A stretch of 64,000 nucleotides of DNA from Branchiostoma belcheri (Eukaryota; Chordata; Leptocardii; Amphioxiformes; Branchiostomatidae), in the NCBI RefSeq assembly GCF_001625305.1, contig NW_017803976.1, positions 894,545-958,544 of the forward strand. Reading direction: 5' to 3'. Below, piece after piece: positions 47,301-59,300 of the stretch; positions within the stretch are counted from its first letter, which is position 1; every line of letters begins with the position of its first letter. The translations under genes and the position numbers were made by a program. The notes beneath the pieces were generated by a model. It made no database searches. It saw nothing but the letters and a program-made list of their open reading frames with translations, and had not been told where the DNA came from.

Positions 47301-50300
47301 ATGGGACGGACTGCGATTACCCGCCAGCTACAAATTGGAGCTTGGAACGGGCATGAATCACCCGCAAGCTGATCTCGTATCCGCAGGCAAAAGTGCCTAG
47401 AAATAACATTTTTTTTGCGACAAGTGTGACATAGAAACGGCAACATGGTAACACATGAACGAAACTGAGCTTGGGACGGGCAGTGAGTTACCCGCAAGCT
47501 GGGCAAGGGAGTGCCTGACAAAAGTTTTCATTGCTTTTGTTGCCCGATGTGGTGAAAAAAAGAAAAACGAATAAAAAAGCGAGCTTGGGACGGGCAGTGA
47601 GTTACCCGCAAGCTGATTTTTGTTTCTACGGGCAAGGGAGTGCCTGACAAAAGTTTTCATTGTTTTTTGTTGCCCGATGTGGTGAAAAAAAAAAAAGAAA
47701 AAACTAATAAAAAAGCGAGCTTGGGACGGGCAGTGAGTTACCCGCAAGCTGATTTTTGTTTCGACGGGCAAGGGAGTGCCTGACAAAAGTTTTCATTGTT
47801 TTTGTTGCCCGATGTGGTGGGAAAAGAAAAACGAATAAAAATGCGAGCTTGGGACGGGCAGTGAGTTACCCGCAAGCTGATTTTTGTGTCTACAGGCAAC
47901 GGAGTGCCTGACAAGTTTTTTTTTTTTTGACCGATGTGGTGGAGAAACGAGAAAGTAGCCATGCATGGAAGAATCTGGGCTTGGAACGGGCAGTGAGTTA
48001 CCCGCAAGCCGATTTTGGTTTCACAGGCAAGGAAGTGCCTGACAAGTTTAACCAATGTGGTGGAAAAACGAAAAAGTGGTAATGCATGGACGAAATTGGG
48101 CTTGAAATGGGCAGTGGGTTAACCACAAGCTGATTTGCGTATCGACAGACACAGAGGTGCCTGACAAGGTTTTTTGACCGATACGGTGGAGGAAGGAAAA
48201 TGGTAACGCATGTATACAGCAGTGCTTGAAACAGGCAATGAGGTAGTACCCACAAGCTGACCATCGGCCCCCTGGCAATCTGGAAGCGATACATTGGTTT
48301 GTTTTCCTCCCTAGCGGAGAAAAGTGAGATGGTGCGCCTGGTCGCCAAGCTAAAAATGACTATCCCGTTTGGTCATTGCAGATATGTTTTCCTCGTTCCA
48401 TACCCCGTTCCCCCCCCTCGCCTCTCGCTGTTTGTGCCGATTTCTGAGTACGATCAGAGAGTCGCGTGGTGCCCAAAAATTTTGCTTCAGTCAGTTTTTT
48501 CCCAGCATCTCACTGGTCTTCGCACCCAGCGGTATCCGTTGGTACAAAAACACTTCCAGATGCTTCGGACCGCACCTCCGAACTGATTAATGACGAAAAT
48601 CAAGGGGATGACACCCGGCCGTCATGGTAAAAGAACAGATAACATCGATCCCGGCAACATATGGGGAAGTTACTCAGTCCGCCCCCCCCTGGGAAGTTGT
48701 AAATCGTTGATAAAACACTGAAAATATCTTGACACCGGGCAAGCCCGCTCAAGGGGATCATATTGAAGTGATTTTCGTTTTGACGTTTCCTAAAAGCTGG
48801 TCTCCTTTGGTTTTTTCCCTGTAGGAAGACGGGGTAGAAGCCCCACTACGCCGGCTGAAGAGGATCTGCCAGGATCCCCTGATCCATCATCACCCGGAGA
48901 GGCTGAAAACTGCCCTGAGCCGGGTCACAAAAGCCGCGAAGGAAGTCCAACACAAACGCTACAAGCGTTTTAAACAGGTCAAGTCTTTTTTCCTCCGCCA
49001 CACCTCCGTCCCGGGGATAGGCCAGAGCGTGCGGAAGATGGTGATGACGAAGGAAGAGAAACAATTCGCGGAAGAAGCGGAGAGGGCAGCAGCCGCTTTC
49101 CAGGGTCACGGCCGGGGGGGGGTACGGGCCACCGGCACCAAACCCCAACCCAGTCGGGCGGAACACCTGGGGCCGCCAGGCACCCCCCACCAACACCTGG
49201 GGATCGGGGTACCGCCAGAGCAGGGGCTCCTTCCCCAGGCCCAGCGGCAGCGCCCCGTACCCCCGCAGGGAGCAGAAATGCTACAACTGTGGCGAACCGG
49301 GCCACATCAAGAAGAAGTGTCCCCACCCTCCCACCTCCTAATCTGGCAACATGTATAACGGACACAGTTCAGATATATATAACGGAAACTGGTAGAAACC
49401 CACGTAGATTTAGCATGTAGAGAGCAGCAAAATACTGGCAAACTGACAACAAAACTGGGTGCCTTACGAACGTCACTAACTGAGGAAGAAGAATAAAGTT
49501 TTGTCTTTTGTCATATGGTGTGCCGTTGTCATTTCCTGAAGGTCTCCTTCATGTGTTACCCCGAGTGTACCCTAAAAGAGTACCAAGTCAAAAATTAAAC
49601 GGCTATATGAAGTGTGTTTTTCATTAAACGGCTATATGAAGTGTGTTTTTTCATTGGTGAAAAATTTTTCTTTTTAGCCAACCCAATAGATCTAAAACGT
49701 GAAGGCGGTAAAAGCCGGTTTCGTAACGGAAGAGATTAGCACGTAAGTGTCGGCAGCTATATGGATAGCCCCGTGTTTTTGAATAATGCGGTCTCGGTTT
49801 GGCAGCGCAGTAGGGCCTGTTGCAGGTAGCCGCTAGGTGCAAATTGGTAATGTGGGGTTGTGTGTTTAAAAGTCGTTGGCAACTTTATAATGAGATGTAA
49901 AATAAAGATGCTCAGCATAGAATGACAGAAATCAATAGATCTATTCAGAGACATAATGTCCTTGATCTATTGTAAGAATATTAGAAAATAGGTCATGAGA
50001 ACAGGCATTAATGCATGAGTCGCAAAGTAACGGAAGACCTCATAAATGAGACCTATCCCCTTCGCCGCCAGCCCCACAGCGGGAGACCTCCTGGGGAGCC
50101 GCCACACGCATTAGCCGGAGCCAGAAAGGCTAATTAATACCAGTACGAGCCCTGCACCCCGTAGTGGTCAGTACAACACCGGAACCACGATCCTAATTGC
50201 CACACGGAAAGAGAATTAAGTTTTCCCCGCCTTATTTCCCCAGCATGCGGTCCTCAGTACAAGCCCCGGATACCCACAACACCAGCCCACCGCTTTCGAG

Positions 50301-53300
50301 CCACACCAGGTGCGCAGTCGTACGGCGCAAGAGACCACGTGGGTCACGTGGGAAGGCAATCCACGGCCGTCGCCCCAACCAGGGACCCACACAGCAGCGG
50401 AAGAGGCAGTAACCTCACAGCCCAGCGTAGACCCAACCTCACTGCCTTTCCGTGACCCGAAAAATTTCATCGCGGGGTCTCTACACCACAACGTTGAGAC
50501 GTGGGCACATTTAGCAAACTTCTCAGACGAAGGCCCAAAAGTCCTGAATTGGATAACACACAAGGTCCAGGTGAAAAGTTTTTTCACCTCTTTCGAAGGC
50601 AGCTTCAAGGGACAGTCGTACAAGTCAGACACCCCCCCCTCGATCATCCTCCCAAATGCCAAAAATTGCGCCAGGCACGACGATTTCATCACTTCACACA
50701 TCTTAGACAGGTTGGCAGACGGCTCCATAAAATTGTGGGGAAAAGTAGGAGAATGCAACCCGCCCCACCTGGTCCTACCACTAACCGTAGAACCGTCAAA
50801 GCCGAGATTATGCTGGGACGGCCGCTTCCTAAACCTATGGACTAAGGATTGTCCCTTCAAGCTAGACTCCATCACTGAAGCCCCCAGGCTCCTGACCAAG
50901 GGAGGGTACATGACCCACACCGACGAAAAGAGCGGTTATTCCCACATTAGCTTATCTGAGGACAGCTGGACATATTTCGGCTTTCAGTTCAAAGGATATT
51001 TCTTCGTATACTGTACGCTCGCCTTCGGCTGGAAGGCCAGCGGGTACTTATACCACACCACGGGCTCCCTGGTATCCTCCTACGCTAGACACCTAGGGAT
51101 CCCAACCTCCCTGTATATCGACGACAGGTTGAACGGCGAGTTCACAATGACGTCACTACCGCTAGCAACACTAGACCATTTCCAACGGGCAAACATAGCG
51201 AGCTATGTTTTGTGCGACTTGCTAACCAGAGCAGGTTATTTCCTCAGTTTAGATAAATGCATTATCGTACCAACACAAGTATTAGTACACTTGGGATGCG
51301 GTCTAAACTCAGCAGACGGCGTGTTCTTCTTCCCGAGCGACAAGCAGACCAAATTCGTCATCCTAAGAGAGGACATCCTCCAATCCACCAGCGTAACCAT
51401 CCTCAACCTACAAAGATTCGTAGGCAAGTGTGTGTCGTTCGCACTAATGATACCAGGAGCACGAATCTACACCAGACAGTGCAACAAACTGATAAGCACT
51501 ATGACAAAACTCGGGCGATCCCGCACGCGGCTGACTGACGGCGCCCGCACAGAGATAGAACATTGGCGTTTCATCGACTCCGGAGTGAAACCGGCACCAT
51601 GGCGAGACGAAAGACACACAGCCATCTCCATGGCGACGGACGCCTCAGGTTACAAATGGGGCGCGGTCCTACACAGCCCAACACGTCCTGGGACAGACAT
51701 GAGCCTGGGGGATTACTGGCAAGGAGTCGACCAGACGAAAGACATCAACTGCAAAGAAGCGATGGCAGTCAACCTCGCACTGAGGTCAGCAAAGCCTTGG
51801 ATACAAAACTCCAGGGTGACGATACGAGTGGATAACAAGGCAGTGGTGGACGCGTGGCAAGGCGATGGGGCGCGTGCCTTGTCGCTAAACGAGGAAATAA
51901 AGATCATCTTCGAGACAGTGGTGGACTTAAACATATCCCTCACAATGAGACACGTAAGGACGTCAGAAAACGAGGCCGACTACCCCTCGAGGCACATGTC
52001 AAAGACAGACTGTATGTTAGCCCCACACCTATGGGACCACATCCAGACAGAATTCGGAGGCGTGTCCGGGCATACCGTAGATCTCATGTCCCTAGACTCT
52101 AACGCCCAAAAGGACCGCCTGGGGAGAAAACTCCGTCACTACACACCCTTCCCGACCCCCGAGTCCGCGGGAGTAGACATGTTTAGTTTCGACCCAAAGA
52201 TCTCTCCACAAGGAACAGAAGAAAACGCCTATGTATTCCCGCCCATCAACATGATTGGAGCCGTCGTAAACTTCCTGCTACAGAGCAAGGCCACAGTCAC
52301 TGTAGTCGTTCCAAAACTATCTCCAAGGCCCCTGTGGTGGCCAATTCTATCAGGAGTGTCCAAAAAGGCTATGAAACTGTCCGAAGCAGGGAGCCGCACA
52401 GCTTTATACTTCCCGTCGAGACAAGGTCTCCAACCCGGCAAAATGTTCAAATACGAACTCTGGGCTTTCCGTTTGGAGCCCCGAGAGCAGGATCCCACAT
52501 AGAGTCAGCCATCGCTAGCCAGACCCCCCCCCCCAGCAGGCACGAAACAGCACAACAACAGGTACTATGTCGCCTCTTTTCCTCCCTGTGCAGCCCTTAC
52601 CGACAGTACCCCGGCTGTGGAAACCGGCCGTAGCCTGTCCAGAATGCCACCACCCCAATGATGAAGATTTCAGACGGTGCCAGATGTGCAGCTACTTGCG
52701 GAAACCCTGCCCACCCCCGCGGAAGGTCATCTCCATCGATAGAGAGGCAATCAATGACCGGTTGGAGCAGATGACCAAGATGGCAAAGTCCACAGAGTAC
52801 GGGAAGAAGAAGACAGCCATCGAGAACGAGCTCGCCGATTTCCTGGGAAACTTATCACCCCCAAAAGACCTGATCACAGCGTCGCCAAAAGATGTATGTG
52901 CGTTCCTTGTGTGGAAGGATAGGGGAGGAAAAACCATTGTGCATAAGGTGAACTGCAAAAACTTTGGAAAAAAACGAAAGACAGGGTGCGGCTGCCCCAA
53001 GCGATTGGCTGCAGGGACGGTAGACTCAATTATCGGACAATTGAGATCGATTTTCGCCACCTCGGGGCGGGGCGGAGACTGGAGTGATGCAATGGGCACG
53101 GGGAACCCCGCAGCAGCCCCCGCGGTGCGTCAATACCTAAAGGTAATGAAGGCGGAGCAGGCTAATGCCATGATCCAACCCACACAGGCGCAACCAGTAT
53201 TTTTCGAAAAACTGACGGCAGTTTGCAAGCACATAACACAAAAGATGAAAAACCCCGACGTGAGAGAATCCACGCTGTTCACTTTAGCCAGGGACCAAGC

Positions 53301-56300
53301 GTTCCTGAAGATTATGTTCTTTGCCGCAGACAGAGCCTCTGACTTGGGACGTTGTAAATCGGAGGAACTGGCATGGTTGCCAAACGAAGAAGGAGTGCTA
53401 TTTAACCACACTTTCGGGAAGACTCTGCGAGATGGGACAGCGAACGCGTTCCCCATCCTAGCAGGTGCAAACAAGTCGATGTGCCCGATACAAGGTCTCC
53501 GAACGTATATCCGCGTGGCGCAAGCGTTGAAGGTTTCCCTGGCAAAAGGATACCTTTTCAGGGCGGTCAACAAAGCACAGGAAGTAATAAACGAGCCTTT
53601 CACCTACGATGCAGCTCAATACCGTTTCAAATCGTACCTGACAGAGATAGGAAGGTACGAAGGAGACACGCTTCACGGATTACGCACCGCCAGTGCGATC
53701 ACAATGGCACTAGGAGGAGCCAACCAATCAGAACTAATGTCCCACGTGGGGTGGAAAGACAGAGCAACGGCAGAGCGCTACCTGCGTTTAGATAGGATAT
53801 GTCATGAATCCTCTCCAGCTGCGATCCTGCGGGCGCAAACTTCAGGCCAGAGCACGAAAGCTGATAATCCTACAGAAGCTAATCAAGACCGAACACCAAC
53901 AGACAAGGGATTATTCTACCAAGAAAGAAACTCTAGGAAATATAGACCAGTATTCTAAATCCGGTTTTCGTTCATTTCGGTTTAACTTCCCCGGCAGGCA
54001 GGACAGGTGCCTCAGCCGCTTTACGTAACACTAGGAGCCAGCGAGAGGCGAGGGGGAGAGTAGATAGCGGGATATGGAACGAGGAAAAGAGAGAGGTAAC
54101 GCGTCGAAGTCCGAACACTGGTTAAAACAGATTTACTAGTATCCTTCATAAGAATTCGCAGAAGAGGGAGTACAGATGAAAATTTCGAGGTGTGATTAAC
54201 TGAGCCCAAAGCGCAATACCTGTCAGAACATATGTATTAAAGTTCTCTGGAAGTTACACCTGATTTGGCTTTGTCCTTTTCCGTGGAAACGGTGGAAGAG
54301 AGGGAGTGCCTGTAAGTATGGGAGAGGGAAGTGATTGAGTATTGGAGAGAGAGGAGAAAGAGGGAAGGGAAATAGGAGTAGGGTGACAGAGTCTTGGGTA
54401 AAACTGGGGGCCCGACATATCGCCCATATCTTAACCCGGACAGTAGCAAAGTGACATGGGATCAGGTACTATCCCGAGTTGCTTTGCGCGCAGATAGGGG
54501 TAAGATAGAACAGACACCATATGGTCATCATTCGGGTTTCGCAGGGCAGAGAGGTGCGGGCGAACTTGGAGCCCTGAGTGGCAGAAAAAAAAAAAAAAAN
54601 NNNNNNNNNNNNNNNNNNNNNNNNNNNNNNNNNNNNNNNNNNNNNNNNNNNNNNNNNNNNNNNNNNNNNNNNNNNNNNNNNNNNNNNNNNNNNNNNNNNN
54701 NNNNNNNNNNNNNNTAGAGGAAAGTGCAAAAAGGCGTCCGCGCGGACCCGGTCACTGGACACTGTCCGGGCCTTTGGCTTTGGCCCGACATATCGCCCAT
54801 ATCTTAACCCGGACAGTAGCAAAGTGACATGGGATCAGGTACTATCACGTCTCAGAGAGGGTTGATGGGCCCTGACACTTCCGGCTTCCAGACAGTCAGC
54901 GAGTGCGTCACACATCTGACGAAGGTTGATGAGATCGACCGAAAATTTATGCTGGGTTTCCTTTTTGTGTTGGAACAAAGCTTGAACTCTTTAACTATGG
55001 ATTCTACCAACACAGATGAGTTTTCATTCACTCCATCATGTATGTTGAGGTAAGAAGTGCTTACGCTGACACCTGGGACTGTACAGGCTCCATGACCCTG
55101 TCTCCGTGCAGGTCCGCGACGACGGCCCCTCCAGGACGTAACCATTGTGGCAGGTGTAAACCTGTACATCCCCATAGTAGTGGCCATTGTCCTTTATATC
55201 ACAGTGAGGCACATCTGGTGGACGTCCACAGTACACTCCTGTAGGAGCATGTTACATTAGACTACACTTCATCTACTGTAAAAGTCATGGACCAACCTAT
55301 AAAAACTTCAACTAGCCATGCAAGAAGCTGCATATACATTGTATTTATGTTTACCGAAGAAAAACATATGGTTTTTGCTACATTTCCTCTTCTGTTCCAA
55401 ACACTGACCTCTGACCTGGCCAATGACCTGATTTGTTGACGTCTCTCACCATGGTAACTGGTATTGGGTAACATAATGTTGCAATTTTATAGTAGGAGGG
55501 ATTTATACTCCTGTCTGACCATATATAACTAATTATGAATGTAATAGTAAGAATTAACAGAGCAGACCACATATGCAAAGGTAAACATTATGAATTTGCT
55601 TTGCAAATGTTACCTAGTGTCTAGTATTCTTTATTTGAACAACTTACACAATTATAATGTGTTACCAAGGACAATTATTATATTCTTCTAAATTACTTAA
55701 CCTTCTCCCTGCTGCCTAACCCATAACAACTACAAATTAGGTGCCAAATGGCTACTTTAGCATGCCAAAGGTTAATAAGGCAGCTACATAATATATTATA
55801 CACCATGTGGTCTTTGCCTTCTCGAAACTGTGACTAAATGTAGTAGGCATTTGTCAGTCTTAAATTAATGTGACTAAATAGGATACAAAATATGATGATC
55901 AACTGAACGTTATTTTACTTACTTTTACAGATGGGCCCTATCCCGCTCCATGTTTTATCAGCTTGGCACTGCCGCTGGGCACCTCCTTCCATTTCGTACC
56001 CTGTATCACAGGTATACTCCACCCTCTGTGTGTAGGTGTAGTCTGTTCCATTCACAAACCCATGGAGGACCTGTGGTGGAGGGCCACAGGTAACAGGAAA
56101 ACAGGCAGGTTGGGTGCCACTCCATAAGCCGTCCGCTTGGCACGTTTGCTCACGTGTTCCCTGTAGCTCATACCCACTGTCACACTGGTACATGATCTTC
56201 TGGCCGTACGAGAAGTTGTTACCTATGACGACACCATTTCTGAAGGAGCCTATAGTGTCACAGGTTATGAGGACGCACCGCAGAAGACTTGTTGTCCACT

Positions 56301-59300
56301 CGCGGTTGGATTGGCAAACTCTCTCTGGGTTGCCTACCAGCTGGTATCCTTCGTTACATGTATATACAATCTTCTGCTGATATGTAAAGTCACTACCTGT
56401 ATACTGGCCGTTAGGTAGAGTTTTAGGTTTGCCACAGTCGACAGGTACACATTCTGGAAGCTCTCCTCTCCAGGTTTGGTTTGCTTGGCAAAGTCTTTCC
56501 TGGTTACCCTTCAGCTCAAAGCCAGAATCACATACATAGCGCACAGTCTGTCTGTAAGTAAAGTCGCCTCCGAGCACCCTTCCGTTGGCTATAGCTGTGG
56601 GAGGAGGGCAGTGAAGAGGCAGACATTCCGGTTTATCACTGCTCCAGGTTCTGTTAGCTTGACACGTTCTGACGTCAAGTCCACGAAGTTTGAAACCTTC
56701 CTTGCACCTGTACGTTACAGATTTTCCATACGTGAAGTCTGTGCCTTTCATACTAGCATAGGAAACCTCTTCAGGCTCACCACAACTGATGGCTTTGCAC
56801 GTTGGTTCCTCCCCACTCCACTTCCTGTCCTCTCCGCAAGTCTGTCTTGCATCCCCCAGTAGCTCGTACCCCTTGTCACATTCGTATACCACAGACTGTC
56901 TGTAGGTAAACACTGAACCGGTAAACATGCCATTGCTAATTGGCTTTGGTTGACCACAGTTTACAGGACTACAGGCAGGTAGGTGTCCACTCCAAGTCCT
57001 ATTAGCCTGGCAGTTCCTGCTATTATGTCCGTTCAGTTCAAATCCGGAATTACACTTGTATGTTACAGTGTGACCGTAGGTGAAGTCTTCCCCTACTAGA
57101 CTGCCATCAGAGATGGACTGAGGTTTGCTGCATTGGACAGGTTCACACTTTGGCTCTACTCCACTCCAAAGTCTGTCAGCACCACAAATACGTTTGGCAT
57201 CTCCAACCAGATCATACCCTTCTCTGCAATGGTAGACAACAGCCTCCAGGTAGGTTAAGTCTGAACTATTGACTACTCCATACAGAATAGGCTTAGGCTG
57301 CCCACAGCTTACTGGAGTACATGTGGGTGCTTCTCCACTCCACGTTTGATCAGCCCGGCAGGTCCTTTGCTCCAGTCCTTGAAGCTGGTAACCTGTGTCA
57401 CATGTGTAGCTCACTGTCTGTGTGTAAGTGTAGTCGGTACCTTGTAGAGTACCGTGTGAGATGGTGTCAGGTTGACCACAGGTGACAGGAACACAGCGTG
57501 GTTCCAATTCACTCCATGTCTTGTCTTCCTGGCATGTACGTCTTGCTTCTCCAACCATTTCGTATCCCTTGTTGCAAACATATGTTACAGATTCTAGGTA
57601 GGTGAATACTGAACCTTGGACCTCAGCGTTAGCAATGGAAATGGGTTGTCCACAGCTGACGGGGTCACATCTAGCAGCCTGTCCACTCCAAACTCTGTTT
57701 GCTAGGCATCTCCTTTGCTTGGTTCCATGTAGTTCAAACCCTACGTCACATCTGTATGTAACAGTTTGGTTATACGTGAAGTCCCTTCCATCAAATCTGC
57801 CGTGTGTAATAGTTTCAGGCTTTCCACAGCTCACAGGTAAACACTGTGGATCCTCACTACTCCATTTTCTGTCCTCTTTACACGTTATTCTTGCCTCTCC
57901 TACAAGCTCGTAACCTTCCTTACAGAGGTAAACCACTGACTGCTGGTAGGTGAAGTCAGAACCTTTGAGATAACCATTTAGAATGTCACCTGGTTGACCA
58001 CAGTTGACAGGGGCACAGGTAGGAGACTGTCCACTCCAGGTTTGATCTGCTTGGCAAAGTCTAGTGTCAGGTCCCTGAAGTTCAAACCCTGAGGTACACC
58101 TGTAGGACACTGAGTTTCCATACGTGAATTCAGTGCCATTGATGAGACCATTGGTGACAGCTTCAGGTTGGCCACAACTGACAGCAAGACACCTAGGCTC
58201 CTCCTCACTCCATTGTCTGTCTTCAAGACAAGTTCTTCTTGCTACTCCTTCTAGTTTGTATCCCATGTTGCAAGTATACACTACTGTCTGTTGGTACGTG
58301 AAATCTTTCCCTTGTACTTTACCGTTTGTTAAGGGACCCGGCTGGCCACAGTCAACAGGTTTACATGTTGGGGGATGTCCACTCCAAGTTTGATCAGCTT
58401 GGCAGGTTCTTGTTGCCTCCCCGTTCAGCTTGTAACCAAGGTCACAAGTGTAAGAGATGGTTTCTTGATAGGTGAGCTGTTTGGAGTGGACTCTACCATT
58501 GGGAACAGACTGTGGGGAGGGGCAGCTGACAGGTAAACACTGCGGAGGATTTCCACTCCATGTTCTGTCAGCCTGGCAAACTCGTACATCCCCGCCCTCT
58601 AGTTTATAACCTACATTACACAAATACCTACTCTCACCCTGGTACGAAGTATTAGAAATCATCACACTTCCATTACCAATGGGTGTGGGGGAACCACAGG
58701 AGATGGGAGTGCACTGAAAACTGCTTTCGCTCCATTGTCCATCTTCTTCACATCTCCTCGTGTCGCTTCCAACAATGGCAGGCTCGAAGCCTGGCAGGCA
58801 TTGATAGTGAATGATGCTGCCATACTGATAATCTTGCCCAGTCAGCTCTGCATTCTGAATGCTTGTTGGGGTTGGACAAACAATGAGTTCACAAAATGTT
58901 TCACCACTCAGTCCCTTCCATGTCGCATCCTCCGTACAGACGACATGTTCACTACCTTGTAGTCTGTACCCTTCCTTGCATTTGTAGGTGACAGTGTTTC
59001 CAAAGGTGTAGTTATCCCCTGTCCTGACTGAATTCAGCACTGCTGGAGGGTTTCCACAGGACACAGGTGTACATGAGGGTATTCTTTCCTTCCATGAGCC
59101 ACTATGCTCACACATTATCTCACTAACACCTTCCAAGACAAAGCCAGGGTCACAATGGTACGTGGAAATGCTCCTGTAAGTAAGACTGCTGTATGTTGCT
59201 TTTCCATATGGGATTTTGTTTGGGACATTACATTCAACTGGTTTACATGTAGGACTTGTATCACTCCATTGTCCGTTAGACTGACACACTCTTGTTAACA

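Larger units (their letters stand above)
46469..54846 (+). mobile_element. DIRS-order tyrosine-recombinase retrotransposon, Ngaro/PAT type
   Basis: Order: left repeat A1, gag, reverse transcriptase-RNase H, tyrosine recombinase, then B1, A2, B2. A1 (46469-46544) is repeated as A2 (from 54468). B1 (54409-54473) is repeated as B2 (54782-54846). These split direct repeats are the hallmark of Ngaro and PAT elements. ACTATC stands at the outer left end, at the B1/A2 border and at the outer right end, as expected for site-specific circular integration without target duplication. It lies in the intron between CCP exons 55065 and 45755 of the CCP-EGF gene, on the opposite strand. The A2 part contains an assembly gap. 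Confidence 0.88.

Noticed and set aside
47299..48290. CRISPR array
   Set aside because: Units are long, variable in length and lack short spacers; the host is an animal.
47397..48348. Minus-strand frames with repeated MSGTPLP peptides
   Set aside because: They are translations of the tandem array in the gag intron; unit lengths are not multiples of three and vary, so no single repeat protein is kept.
48387..54088. DIRS1-type inverted terminal repeats
   Set aside because: The complementary segments are internal; the true ends are split direct repeats.
46292..55010. Composite transposon mobilised by the 140-bp inverted repeats
   Set aside because: No transposase or target duplication is visible outside the repeats, and the inner element has its own recombinase and ends.
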